Made by a program: the position numbers and the translations under genes
DNA from: Begonia masoniana
Taxonomy: Eukaryota; Streptophyta; Magnoliopsida; Cucurbitales; Begoniaceae
Direction of reading: 5' to 3'
Assembly: GCA_022432975.1 (NCBI GenBank)
Contig: CM039509.1
Location: forward strand, 42,070,209-42,134,208
DNA: 64,000 nt
Shown: in pieces, positions 1-11,217 of the stretch
How the letters are laid out: each line of letters begins with the position of its first letter
How positions within the stretch are numbered: the stretch's first letter is position 1
Notes under the pieces: generated by a model
The model's database searches: none
What the model saw: only the letters and a program-made list of their open reading frames with translations
What the model was told of the DNA's origin: nothing

Positions 1-164
1 TGTTGGAAATACTCTTGAAAAGAGTATTTTAGTTTTCTAACAATATTGGTTAAGTGTACAGGGCTGAAATTGTATAAAATGTTCACATTAACCGATAGCT
101 AAAAGACAAAGAAGACATCCACCGGTTGAAGAAAAGAATGACATCCACCGATAGGTAAACGACA

Positions 165-480
165 AAAACAGTGGAGTTTAAAGAATCACATCTGCTGATG
201 GAGTTCAAGGCTTGCATCTGCCGATGGAGTTCAAGGCCTGCATCTGCCGATGGCATTTTCAAGATGCATCTGCCGATGGCGTTTGAAGATGCATCTGCCG
301 ATGGCGTTTTCAAGCTGCTTCTGCCGATGGCGTTTTCAAGCTGCATCTGCCGATAGCGTTTGAAGATGCATCTGCCGATGGCGTTTTCAAGCTGCTTCTA
401 CCGATGGAGTTTTCAAGCTTCATCTGCCGATGGCTTTCAAGATTGCTTCTGCCGATGGCTTTTCAAGTTGCATCCACTGA
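165..480 (+). repeat. LTR minisatellite with CATCTGCCGATGG core
   Basis: About eleven degenerate units of 26-36 bp repeat a core close to GCATCTGCCGATGGCG, alternating with TTTTCAAGCTGC or TTTGAAGAT spacers. The 3' LTR has the same array with a different unit count, so the array changed in at least one LTR after insertion. An inverted, shorter version occurs upstream of ORF3 at 5967-6063. Confidence 0.9.
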
Positions 481-700
481 TGACGTTCTGATTTTTTAAA
501 GCTGCTTTCACTGGTGATCTTCCGCCAAATTTGAATATAACTGCGAAGCTACAGTGACGTCGTTTTCAGCATTAACTCCAGAACACGAACAGCAATTTCA
601 GATGCAACGGATATCTGCTTCAGTATGGATGCTTCCCAACGGTAACATTTTCCATTTGAAGAAAGAAGCATTCAATTCTGTGAAGCAAAATCAGACAGAG

Positions 701-707
701 TATTTAA
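701..707 (+). promoter_or_regulatory. TATA-like box of the 5' LTR
   Basis: TATTTAA lies about 460 bp before the LTR end, downstream of the minisatellite. The same motif is kept at 9551-9557 in the 3' LTR. The placement fits a U3/R boundary, but no transcription start was mapped. Confidence 0.5.
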
Positions 708-1170
708 GCTGAGGTTAGAGCACGAAGAAACAACTTTTGCTAATTTTATTTTTGAGCCCTAACCTGCGAGATTTAGCATACTCTGTATTACTCTTCTACA
801 CCTCTCGATTCGATAACTTGAGATTTTAATCTTTGAGAGTGTAGTCTGAGCTTGAATTTCACAAACTCAAATATCTGTATAAGGCAGTAGATTATCGCCC
901 GTGAAGAATAATCCAGTATTGTAAAAGGCATTAGATCGACGCCGGGAAGTTCGATCTTGTATTCTCGTTGAGGAGAAGGTTAAGGATCTTCAAGGGGGAA
1001 CCTTGAAGCGTGGATGTAGGCAAGGTTTGGCTGAACCACGTAAAAACTCTTGTGTTGGTTTTCCTCTCTCTCTCTGTTATTTTTATTATTGTGTTTGTCT
1101 GCCTATAGCTTAAGAAAAATTTAAAAGGGTCTAATTCACCACCCCTCTTAGACAATCTCGATCCTACAAT

Positions 1171-1182
1171 TGGTATCAGAGC
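1171..1182 (+). other. Primer binding site, tRNA-iMet
   Basis: TGGTATCAGAGC begins two bases after the LTR end. This 12-mer is complementary to the 3' end of plant initiator tRNA-Met and is the usual copia primer site. It sets the LTR boundary at 1168. Confidence 0.95.
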
Positions 1183-1233
1183 AAGGTAAATCATTGTCTA
1201 AGTTGTATTTGAATACTTGGTGAGATATTTACC

Positions 1234-2805
1234 ATGGCATTCAACACAAACTCTACACAAGTAGAAGGTCAGTCTACCACTAGACCTCCGTTCTTTGACG
1301 GTAATGATTATGTTTACTGGAAGTCTAGAATGAGAATATACGTTCAAGCTGTGGACTATGAATTATGGAATAACATAGAAAATGGTCCATACATTGCTGT
1401 CAAAACAGAGAATGGTGTTAGGATCCCCAAAGCCTCACACGAACTAAATGATACAGTTAAAAAGAACTTGAGCTTAAATGCCAAGGCTATAAACACCTTG
1501 TACTGTGCTCTGAATAGAGACAAATTCAATAGAGTACAAGGGTGTGAGAGTGCCCAAGAGATTCGGCGCCTATTAGAGGTCACACACGAGGGCACAAATC
1601 AAGTGAAGGAGAGCAAACTGAATATGCTCATACACGAATATGAATTATTTTATATGCCTAAGGATGAGTCTGTCTCTTCCATGTTTACAAGATTTACTAA
1701 CATAACTAATGGTTTGAAAGCTCTTGGTAAATCTTATTCTAGTGAAGAACATGTCAGGAAGATCCTCAGATGTCTTCAAAGAAGCTGACAGCCAAAGGTG
1801 ACTACAATTCAGGACGCAAAGGATCTCAAAGCTCTCAAACTTGAAGAGCTCATTGGCTCTCTGATGACTCATGAGATAACCATGAGGGCCAATGACAAGG
1901 AGGATCTCAAGGAAAAGTAGATCTCCAAGAGAAAGGACATAGCCCTCAAAGCCTCTTCAAGCAAACCAGGTGAATCTGAGGAGGAAGAAGATGATGAGGA
2001 CATTGCTCTCATCACTAGAAGATTTAGCAAGTTCCTCCAGAGAAAAAGGATGCATGGGAGGAAATTCTCGAAAGGAGATCAGCCTCAAAAGGAAAAGGAG
2101 ATCACTTGTTTTGGGTGTGGAAAGCCAGGGCACATGAAGGCCGACTGTCCACATGCTAAGAATCCCAAGAAGTTCAAAAAGAAGGCTATGAAGGCCACTT
2201 GGGATGACAGTGAAGGTGACACCTCCTCTTCAGAAGATGAGGAACTTGTAAATCTGTGTTTCATGGCACACGAGGAAAATGTTAGTACTTCTTCTTCAAG
2301 TACTTTAAGTGATAGCGAAAGTGATAATGAAGAAGGTGAATTAATTGACGCTTTTAATGACTTGGTTAAGCAATTTAGTATGTTTAAAAGTAAATATAAT
2401 TTGTTGAAAAGTGAAAATGCAAATATAGTTGAAAAGCATGCCAAAGAAACTAATCTGTATGAAAAGGAAGTTAGTGAACTTAAAAAGAAAAATGAGACTT
2501 TGAATAAACTTGTTCTTTGGTTCTCAAATGGTAGCAAGAATCTAACACTGCTAATAGGAAATCATAGAGCTACTCATGATAAGGCAGGTATAGGTTATGA
2601 TAAGTTCAATAAAAGGAAAGTTTTCAAGAATTTCTTTGTTAAACCGTCCACTTGTCATGCATGTAATGAAGTAGGACATAAATCCTTTGAGTGTCCCTTA
2701 AAATCAAACAATATAAAATCTGGCAGTAAACTGCAATGGGTTCCTAAGGGGACCAGGCCTAACACTAGGACCCAAAAGATTTGGGTACCTAAGAAGACCA
2801 ATTGA
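1234..2805 (+). pseudogene. gag (capsid/nucleocapsid) with two in-frame stops
   Basis: The frame starts at an ATG at 1234 and stays open in the same register to 2805 except for TGA at 1786-1788 and TAG at 1918-1920. The N-terminal part carries the copia gag signature (FFDGNDYVYWKSRM). The C-terminal part has an acidic serine-rich stretch, a coiled-coil-like lysine/glutamate region and two CCHC knuckles (about 2107-2148, CFGCGKPGHMKADC, and about 2653-2694, CHACNEVGHKSFEC). Two knuckles are common in SIRE-type gag. The protein would coat the RNA in cytoplasmic particles. The first stop replaces a codon where related gag proteins have tryptophan. The pol frame is -1 relative to gag. Confidence 0.9.
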
Positions 2806-5800
2806 TTACTGTTTTGCAGGTTGAGTGCTCTCCTAAAAAGAACCAGTGGTACCTCGACAGTGGATGCTCGAGGCATATGACAGGAGACTCAACCATGTTT
2901 GCTGCTGTCAACAAAAAGAAAGGAAGTGTCACTTTTGGTGGAAACCAAAAGGGCAAAATTGTTGGCATCGGCAATATAGGTAACGGTTTTAATCCTATTA
3001 TTGAAAATGTGCTTTTAGTTAAGGGATTAAAGCATAATTTGCTTAGTATTAGCCAGTTATGTGATAAAGGATATGAGGTGGTCTTTAAATCAAACTCTTG
3101 TTTAATTAAAGATGCATCTAGTGACAAAACTCTGTTTTCTGGCTATAGGAAAGAAAATATTTATATCATTGACTTGGATAATGTTGTTTGCATTGATGAA
3201 AATTGTTTTGCTGTGAATTCTTCAAATGATAGTTGGATCTGGCATAGGAGATTAGGACACATAGGGATGGATACCTTAGTTAAGATTACTAAGGAGAAAT
3301 TAGTTAGAGGAATCCCTAAGATATCCTTTGAAAAAGATAAGGTCTGTGATGCCTGCCAAATGGGTAAGCAGATCAAAAGTTCCTTTGCATCAAAGAATGC
3401 AATTTCTACTTCAAAGCCTCTTCAACTCCTTCATATGGACCTCTTCGGTCCCTCCAATATAGCCAGCTTAGGAGGCAAACTCTATACCTTTGTTATTGTA
3501 GATGACTTCTCTAGGTTCACTTGGGTATATTTTCTGAAGTCTAAGGATGAGACTTTTGATACCTTTTCTAGCTTTAGGAAAAGAGTTCAAAATGAAAAAG
3601 AGCTCACCATTATTGCTATTCGTGGTGATCATGGAGGAGAATTTGAAAATGAAAGATTTGAACTCTTGTGTCTCAAACATGGAATTGAGCACAACTTCTC
3701 ATCTCCTAGGACCCCTCAGCAAAATGGTGTTGTTGAGAGGAAGAATAGATCTCTCCAAGAGCTTGCTAGGACTATGCTTAATGAGAATTCTCTTCCTAAG
3801 TACTTCTGGGCTGAAGCTGTTTCAACAGCTTGCTATGTACTCAATCGGGTCTCCATAAGACCTATTCTTGAGAAAACTCCCTATGAGCTTTGGAATGGCA
3901 AAACCCCTTCTGTTAAGTACTTTAGAGCCTTTGGTAGTAAATACTTCATTCTTAATACTAAGGATAACTTAGGAAAATTCGATTCCAAATCTGATCTTGG
4001 AATTTTTCTTGGTTATTCTCTGACCAGTAAAGCATATAGGGTTTTCAATAAGAGAACTTTAGTTGTTGAAGAGTCGGTTCATGTCAACTTTGATGAGTCC
4101 CCTCAACCCACAATCAATGTGGATGAAGATGATATTTTGGATAAACAACTGGATTCTCTTTCTTTAGAAAAGCCTACAGATACTCCTATAGTAGAAAAAT
4201 CTTTAGAACCATCTTCAAGTTCTCTAGAAATTGTTCTTGTTAAAGATGAATCTGCAGATCTTCCTAGAGATTGGAAGTATATTAGAAACCATCCAATAGA
4301 TGAAATCTTAGGTGATCCTTCATTAGGTGTTAAGACTAGATCATCTCTTAGAAATCTCTGTGCCAATGTGGCATTTATTTCTCAGATAGAGCCTAAGAAG
4401 TTTGAGGAAGTCGAATTGGATGAAAATTGGATTGTTGCAATGCAAGATGAACTAAACCAATTCGAAAGGAACAATGTTTGGGAACTTGTTCCAAAACCTG
4501 TTGATCATCCTATTATTAGAACTAAGTGGGTTTATAAGAATAAAATGGATGAAAATGGGATTGTAGTAAGAAACAAAGCTAGGTTAGTTGCTAAATGTTA
4601 CAATCAAGAAGAAGGAATTGATTTTAAAGAAACCTTTGCACCTGTAGCTAAGCTAGAATCCATTAGAATGCTCTTAGCCTATGCCTGCTACAAAAACTTC
4701 ACACTCTTTCAAATGGATGTAAAGAGTGCATTTTTAAATGGATATATCATGGAAGAAGTTTATGTAGAACAGCCCTTAGGATTTGAAGACTTTGAAAAAC
4801 CTGATTATGTTTACAAACTAAGAAAGGCCCTCTATGGACTTAAGCAGGCTCCTAGAGCTTGGTATGATAGATTGAAGAACTTCCTTGAGGAAAAGAATTT
4901 CAAAAAGGGAAATACTGATTCAACTCTATTTACCAAGCAAAAGAATAAAGACATTTTGTTAGTTCAAATTTATGTCGATGACATTATTTTTGGATCAACT
5001 AATGTCAACATGTGTAATGAATTTTCCTCCCTCATGCAAAGTGAATTTGAGATGAGTATGATGGGGGAGTTGAAATTCTTCTTAGGGTTTCAGATTAGTC
5101 AATCTCCTGATGGAATTTTCTTCTGTCAAGAAAAGTACATTAAGGAACTTCTTAAGAAATTTGGATTAAAATCTTCTAAGTCTTCAAAGACTCCCATGAG
5201 TACCAGAACTAAATTGGATAAAGATGAAAAAAGAATTAGTGTTGATATTAAGAATATCGTGGTATGATTGGTTCATTGTTATATCTGACTGCAAGTAGGC
5301 CAGATATACTCTTTAGTGTTTGTATGTGTGCTAGATTCCAAACTGCCCCTAAAGAATCCCATTTAAATGCAGTCAAGAGAATATTCAAATATTTGAGTGG
5401 AACTTATGATCTTGGTTTGTGGTATCCTAAAGGCACTTCTTTTGATCTGATTGGATACTCTGATTCTGACTATGCTGGTAGTCTAGTTGATAGGAAAAGC
5501 ACCAGTAGAACATATCAGTTCCTTGGTGAATATCTTGTCTCCTGGTATTCTAAGAAACAGAATTCTGTTGCATTGTCAACTGCTGAGAGTGAATATATTG
5601 CTGCAGGCAGTTGTTATGCACAAATGCTTTGGATGAAACAGACTTTGGAAGATTATAATCTGTTTTATGATAGGATTCCTATTCGGTGTGATAACACCAG
5701 TGCTATCAATATTTCTAAAAATCCTATTCAGCACTCTAGAACTAAGCATATTGATGTTAGATATCACTTCATCCGTGATCATGTTCAAAGAGGTGATATA

Positions 5801-5920
5801 TCCTTAGAATTTGTTAATTCTGTAGATCAATTGGCCGACATCTTTACAAAACCTTTGGATGAAAAAACCTTCAATAATATAAGAATAAGACTAGGTCTCA
5901 TTCGGGTTGAGAAAAACTAA
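2802..5920 (+). pseudogene. pol: protease, integrase, reverse transcriptase, RNase H, with one frameshift
   Basis: The first segment (2802-5267, 821 codons, no ATG at its opening) has the aspartic protease site DSGCS near residue 19, the integrase zinc region (HRRLGH...CDAC), and catalytic D, D and E near residues 211, 275 and 311. Reverse transcriptase runs from about residue 559 with YVDD near residue 724. RNase H lies in a different frame at 5264-5920, with SDSDYAG near residue 64 and STAESEY near residue 105. The frames join at about 5245-5255, where a small indel ends the first segment shortly before the expected RNase H linker. Apart from that break the pol modules are long and little decayed, so the insertion is not ancient. 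The protease-integrase-RT-RNaseH order identifies Ty1/copia. Confidence 0.93.
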
Positions 5921-5966
5921 GGCTATTCTTCTGATTGGTGAATCTTGAGTGATAGAGTAGTTTTTG

Positions 5967-6063
5967 TTTGTGAAGGCATCGGTAGATGCATTGTTTCCAA
6001 TAGGCATCGGAAGATGCATATCTATCGATAGGCACCGGTTGATGTATTCTTAATCTGCCGACA
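5967..6063 (-). repeat. Inverted copy of the LTR minisatellite, between pol and ORF3
   Basis: About three units resemble GGCATCGGTAGATGCAT, which is the reverse complement of the LTR unit core. They lie between the pol stop and the ORF3 start. A transcript through ORF3 into the 3' LTR would therefore contain complementary arms on either side of ORF3. The same arrangement exists in the second SIRE-like element at 12030-12290 versus 16480-16870. Confidence 0.7.
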
Positions 6064-6240
6064 CGTGTGACCCATCAGGCTGATCTCTTTTACACGTGTG
6101 ACTTCCTCTCGTCAGGCGATGCCCTATTCCATTTAAACTCTATTCCTTCTCCGAGACGCTTCATCTTTCGCGCCCTTTCAGAAAACCTCTGCTTCCAAAC
6201 CTCTTTCTCTCTAGGTTTTTCCTTTCTTCGAATTGCTCCA

Positions 6241-8291
6241 ATGGCTTCATCGTCTTTCGCTGTTCCTAAACCAGCCAAGAAGAATGCCAAAGTATCAGCT
6301 CGTCCTCCACGAGAGATTCCTCGTGCAAAAGAGTGGCCATCTCTCTTTTTTCTCTCTCAAGCTGCTGAGTTAAGGTACCATGACGACTTTAAGTACAAAT
6401 CTTTAATTCCCAGTCGAGGTATTTACTTTGATGACTTAGCTGGCATGGATATCATAGAACCCTTGAAGGATTTCGGGTTATTAGGACTTTTTGATGTAGA
6501 ATCCTTCTATTACCCGGAAGCGATCAGAATGTTTTATGCCAATCTGAGTTTTACTTCTGATCTTTCCACTATAAAGAGCTTTGTGTATGGAAAGCACATA
6601 GAAATCACTCCACAGTCCATTAATGCCCTTCTGGAGGTCTCCCATTTAGATAGTTGCCCCTACAAGTATGTGTCCGGCACTGAGCCTCCTTTCTTTGGAA
6701 CCTCTGACGGTCAAAGTTTTCTACAAATTATAGCTCTTGACCCAAATCATTCCACCGATCATCTTAAAGGCAAACACCTGACCGCAAGGGCCAGGTTATT
6801 TCATCAGATGATAGGGTACAATATTGTCCCTAAGGGTGGTCACCATGACGAAGTGAGTGCAATGGAGCTTTTTGTTCTGTTTGCACTTTACTACAAGGCC
6901 CCCTTCAATCTTGGATATGTTGTTGTTCGAAGGATGATTCAGGCAGTGTCATCCAGGGCTACCTCTTTTCCTTACAACCTGCTCCTCATGAAGATATTTA
7001 TGCAGATTGAGGTTGTTTTTCCAGCGGATGAAGACCCCTTCTGTCTTCAACCTTCAAGTTACTATTCCCAAACCACCCTGAAAAAATGGGAATAAAGAGA
7101 ACAAGAACAGGGAACCTTGTTTTGGATGCTTCTAAGCAAAGTACTGCTAACGCTGCAGCTTCCAAAAAGGGGAAGCGAAAACTTATCCTGCCAGAGGAGT
7201 CCATTGCTGAAGGAGGGGATGACTCTGAGATACCTGCATTTGATAATTCCCCTTCTCAATATCAGGCTTCTAGCTTCCAACCTCCTCCTCTAGTGCGAAG
7301 GCGTCGTGCCCCTTCCTCAAGAGCACATGTTTCAGAGGCAATCTCTGCTCCCTCATCTGTGCCCATTTCCATTCCAGAGAATCCTCCATCTCCTCCACCT
7401 GCATTTCTTTTACCGGCTCTGCTTCCTCCAGCTCCTCCATCTCCAGTCCAACAGGCTATACATCCTCCATCTCCAGTCCAACAGACTATACATCCTCCAT
7501 CCCAAGTCCAACAGACTATACATCCTTCATCTCCAGTCCTAACAGCCCCACATGTCCCAGTCTCCTCACCAATTCCATTAGTTACTCCAGCAACTCCAAA
7601 GACCTATCAAAAAATATTTTTCATAAGTGAGGACCAATACTCTGAACTGAAGACTTCCATTGCCAGCCTTGGCAATGCACTCAGCTCCATTCAAAGTCAG
7701 CTTGATACGAACCAAAAGGAAATAGGAATCGCCTTAGATACTGGTCTTGGTTTGCTCTCTCAGAAAGTGGATGCTGATAGGTGCATGGTTGTCAGGGAAC
7801 TTGAGTCTCTCCGATCTTCAGTTGACGCTTTACATCCTGAACCTGAACCCAAACCATCTAGTTCTGTCAGTGTTCCAGAGACTTGCTTTGAAGATCTTTT
7901 TCTTCCCTTTTCCAGGCCTGCAGTTGCTGAAGATGTGCGCTTACTGTCGTTGGATCTTCAGGAGACTGAACTAGCATTCTCTCCTCCTGTTGTTCCTACT
8001 GCTGGTCTTTCTGTCGAGTCTCCTCCATGTATGGACATGGTGGTGTACTCAGAATCTTCTCCATCTTCGGCTCCCTGCTTGGATGTGGTGGTCTATCAAG
8101 GCCACTCTACCTCTGCTGCTCCTCAGCCAGAGCCTACTCCATGCCAGGGTTTAGTGCTCTATCATCCACCCGTCCCTCAAGATATTGCTTCCCTCCAAAC
8201 ACTCGTGGATGCGTACTTCTCCTCAGACCTTAAAGTGCCTGCTTGGATTAGCCAAGCTTTTTGGACACATTTTTTAGCCTTCTTTAAGTAG
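6241..8291 (+). pseudogene. SIRE ORF3, 'putative plant transposon protein' domain plus proline-rich and coiled-coil tail; one frameshift
   Basis: I chose the ATG at 6241 because MASSSF begins the conserved part; the frame is open upstream to 6067 without family similarity. The first segment (6241-7095) holds the domain found in many plant LTR elements after pol (FYANL...VYGKHIEIT...ARLFHQMIGYNI). The second (7086-8291) is in another frame and has a proline-rich stretch with a 30-bp tandem repeat at about 7437-7550, a predicted helical segment near 7630-7830 and no membrane anchor. The switch falls at an A run at 7081-7086, so loss of one A probably broke a single ORF. Function is unknown; in SIRE elements this position was described as envelope-like, which the visible sequence neither proves nor excludes. 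Confidence 0.8.
7437..7550 (+). repeat. 30-bp coding tandem repeat in ORF3
   Basis: Four units encode a repeated SPVQQTIHPP-like decapeptide. The unit length is a multiple of three, so copy changes keep the frame. Confidence 0.8.
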
Positions 8292-8667
8292 CTAATTTTG
8301 TTTGTAAACACTTTTATTGATATTCTAATGACATTCCTCTGTTGTTTCTATACCTTGTGGTAAATGCATTGCTTCTGCTGAGTCTCTGTTTGTTTTTGAT
8401 AATGTCAATGGGGAAGAACATATTTGATCAATGTTGAATTAGTTACTATGATTTATGTATGCATATTTTTGGAAATCTGGATATATGCACATCTTGAAAT
8501 CTGGATATATGCACATCTTTGAATGTTTTGAAACTCTGGTATGCTCTGTGTTTTGTTTTGTTTTTTGTTTTTTTTGGCATATATGCATTTGCTATAGGGG
8601 AGCTAAGATTATGAGGGAGTTATACTTAATCAACTTTATATGTTGTCATCATCAAAAAGGGGGAAAT
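8292..8667 (+). other. 3' untranslated segment and polypurine tract of the SIRE-type element
   Basis: No coding signal. It contains a short tandem repeat (about 8472-8520, GGATATATGCACATCTT units) and a T-rich run near 8553-8575. A polypurine tract at 8654-8666 (AAAAAGGGGGAAA) directly precedes the 3' LTR and would prime plus-strand synthesis. Confidence 0.85.
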
Positions 8668-10017
8668 TGTTGACTTAATTAGTGTTTAAGTTTAACTAAA
8701 TTTTTGATGATGTATTTGGATGATAAATATGTAATTTGATTATGTTTGTTAAATGAGAATAATGAATTATGTTTGTGTTTTAATCTGTTGGAAATACCCT
8801 TGAAAAGGGTATTTTAGTTTTCTAACAATATTGGTTAAGTGTACAGGGCTGAAATTGTATAAAATGTTCACATTAACCGATAGCTAAAAGACAAAGAAGC
8901 AATCCACCGGTTGAAGAAAAGAATGACATCCACCGATAGGTAAACGACAAAAACAGTGGAGTTTAAAGAATCACATCTGCCGATGGAGTTCAAGGCTTGC
9001 ATCTGCTGATGGAGTTCAAGGCTTACATCTGCCGATGGAGTTCTAGGCCTGCATCTGCCGATGACGTTTTCAAGATGCATCTGTCGATGGCGTTTGAAGA
9101 TGCATCTGCCGATGGCGTTTTCAAGCTGCTTCTGCCGATGGCGTTTTCAAGCTGCATCTGCCGATGGCGTTTTCAAGCTGCATCTGCCGATGGCGTTTGA
9201 AGATGCATCTACCGATGGCGTTTTCAAGCTGCTTCTGCCGATGGAGTTTTCAAGCTTCATCTGCCGATGGCTTTCAAGATTGCTTCTGCCGATGGCTTTT
9301 CAAGTTGCATCCACCGATGACGTTCCGATTTTTTAAAGTTGCTTCCACCGGTGATCTTCCGCCAAATTTGAATATAACCGCCAAGCTACAGTGACGTCGT
9401 TTTCAGCATTAACTCCAGAACTTTAATGGCGACGACAAATAGCAATTTCAGATGCAACAGATATCTGCTTCAGTACGGATGCTTACCAACGGTAACATTT
9501 TTCATTTGAATAAAGAAGCATTCAATTCTGTGAAGCAAAATTAGACAGAGTATTTAAGCTGAGGTTAGAGCACGAAGAAACAACTTTTGCTAATTTTATT
9601 TTTGAGCCCTAACCTGCGAGATTTAGCATACTCTGTTTTACTCTTCTACACCTCTCGATTCGATAACTTGAGATTTTAATCTTTGAGAGTGTAGTCTGAG
9701 CTTGAATTTCACAAACTCAAATATCTGTATAAGGCAGTAGATTATCGCCCGTGAAGAATAATCCAATATTGTAAAAGGCAGTAGATCGACGCCCGGAAGT
9801 TCGATCTTGTATTCTTGTTGAGGAGAAGGTTAATGATCTTCAAGGGGGAACCTTGAAGCGTGGATGTAGGCAAGGTTTGGCCGAACCACGTAAAAACTCT
9901 TGTGTTGGTTTTCCTCTCACTCTCTGTTATTTTTATTATTGTGTTTGTCTGCCTATAGTTTAAGAAAAATTTAAAAGGGTCTAATTCACCCCCCTCTTAG
10001 ACAATCTCGATCCTACA
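8668..10017 (+). repeat. 3' LTR of the SIRE-type element (complete, 1350 bp)
   Basis: It starts TGTTGACTTAATTAG after the polypurine tract and ends ATCCTACA. It is the full-length counterpart of 1-1168 and carries the same TATA-like box at 9551-9557. Differences from the 5' LTR are a few substitutions, short indels (for example near 9421-9440) and minisatellite copy number. Confidence 0.95.
8971..9320 (+). repeat. LTR minisatellite, 3' LTR copy
   Basis: Same unit family as 165-480, with about one more unit and some reordered variants. This indicates expansion or contraction after the element inserted. Confidence 0.9.
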
Positions 10018-10450
10018 AAGATGTCATCATCGTGGTTTAAAAGTTTTTAAACCTGATCAGCATTAGTTGCTAAAATGGCCTATCAAGGACATGTGTAGAA
10101 GAGGAAGATTTGAAGATTCATTTTCTTGCACCGGAATTTCTTTGAAGATGGAGATTGTCAGAGTTCAGTGTTCTGGATTCGCTTTGAGTTGGGCTAAGTA
10201 GCCCGTTGGATTTTTCATGTGTAATTCAGTGTCAATAGTGGAGGTTGTTAGAATTTAGTGTGACCCAAATTCCAATTGGGCTGGGTTAGACCCATATTAG
10301 GAATCTCATTATCTATAAATTCATATAAGATAGAGTCGCAAAATTTGCAGTTGTATTTTTGATCTTCATAGTAGATTTGTTCCTCTACCCGTGGTTTTTT
10401 TCTGAAAGGATTTTTCTACGTAAATCTAGTGTCCCACATTATATTTTCTT
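10018..10450 (+). mobile_element. 3' end of a copia element related to the one at 31615-34936
   Basis: Bases 10150-10245 and an LTR start at 10246 (TGTTAGAATTTAGTG) match, on the opposite strand, the end of the internal region and the LTR of the gag-only element at 31615-34936. The LTR copy runs about 205 bp and stops at the MULE boundary at 10450. No convincing continuation is seen after 31390 beyond a T-rich stretch, so the remainder was lost or has decayed. Confidence 0.7.
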
Positions 10451-10765
10451 GGGTAAAGTGCAATTTAGCCCTTACGACTAGGTGAAATGGGCAATTTACA
10501 CCGTAAACTTGGATAATGGGCAAGAACAATCTTAATGTATTGATAATGGGCAATATGGTTCCTACCGTCCTATTTTCTATCAAAATATCACATTTTTTCA
10601 CGTGTTCATTTTTTCTTCCCGAAATACTCCTACATGGAGTCATAACCGGACCGGATCGGTTCAGCTAATTCCACTCTGGTTTTTTTTAAATCCTATTACT
10701 CTGTCTTCCCTCTTCTCCTTTCTGAGTTCCAGAAACGCAGACCCCCGACGACCAACTCGACTCTC

Positions 10766-10815
<50 letters not shown>

Positions 10816-11155
10816 CCTCCCTCCCTCCCAAGACCCCCACCTTGCTCGCGCTCGATTCTCTCTCGCCAGCCGCCAGACGACAGTTGACAGATTGCTCACC
10901 GCTCGACCAACGAAGGTAAGCTAAAATTTTCTCACGTTTCTGAAGAAATTTGCTTACTGTAATTGCTGAAGTTCTTTGTTTTTGGAGTTTGAAATCTTTA
11001 CCAATAATTGTTCTTGATGTACTGCATTGAATAGTTAGGGTTTCTGAAATTCGTTGCTGTACTTCGATTTTTTAATTTTTTTCAGATAAAATTTACTTTG
11101 ATTTTGCCAATGATTTTGATGGTGAATTTTCTTCTCTTATTCTGATGGTGAATTC
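10451..11155 (+). repeat. MULE left terminal inverted repeat
   Basis: It pairs with 30667-31390. It contains a (TC)n run near 10769-10812 and then a candidate noncoding exon ending at the donor CGAAG/GTAAG (10915/10916). The same donor exists in the right repeat, so the TIR probably supplies promoter and first exon to the adjacent gene. Confidence 0.88.
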
Positions 11156-11217
11156 TTTTTATCATTATTTTGTTTTCTACTTTTGTTTTGAGCAAACAGA
11201 AAGTATATGAGAGAACG

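Larger units (their letters stand above)
1..1168 (+). repeat. 5' LTR of the SIRE-type element (partial)
   Basis: It matches 8786-10017 almost base for base apart from the number of minisatellite units and scattered substitutions. It ends in CTACA, two bases before the primer binding site. It contains the minisatellite at 165-480 and a TATA-like TATTTAA at 701-707. Confidence 0.95.
1..10017 (+). mobile_element. SIRE/Maximus-type Ty1/copia LTR retrotransposon, 5' end cut by window
   Basis: Direct LTRs lie at 1-1168 (partial) and 8668-10017. Between them, in order, are a tRNA-iMet primer site, gag, pol in copia order (protease, integrase, reverse transcriptase, RNase H), an extra ORF3 and a polypurine tract. 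An ORF3 of the 'putative plant transposon protein' class after pol is typical of the SIRE/Maximus lineage. The LTR begins TGTTGA and ends CCTACA. Window base 1 aligns with base 8786, so about 118 bp of the 5' LTR lies outside the window. Every coding module carries at least one lesion, so this copy is not autonomous as written. The 5' target duplication cannot be seen; the 3' flank begins AAGAT. Confidence 0.93.
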
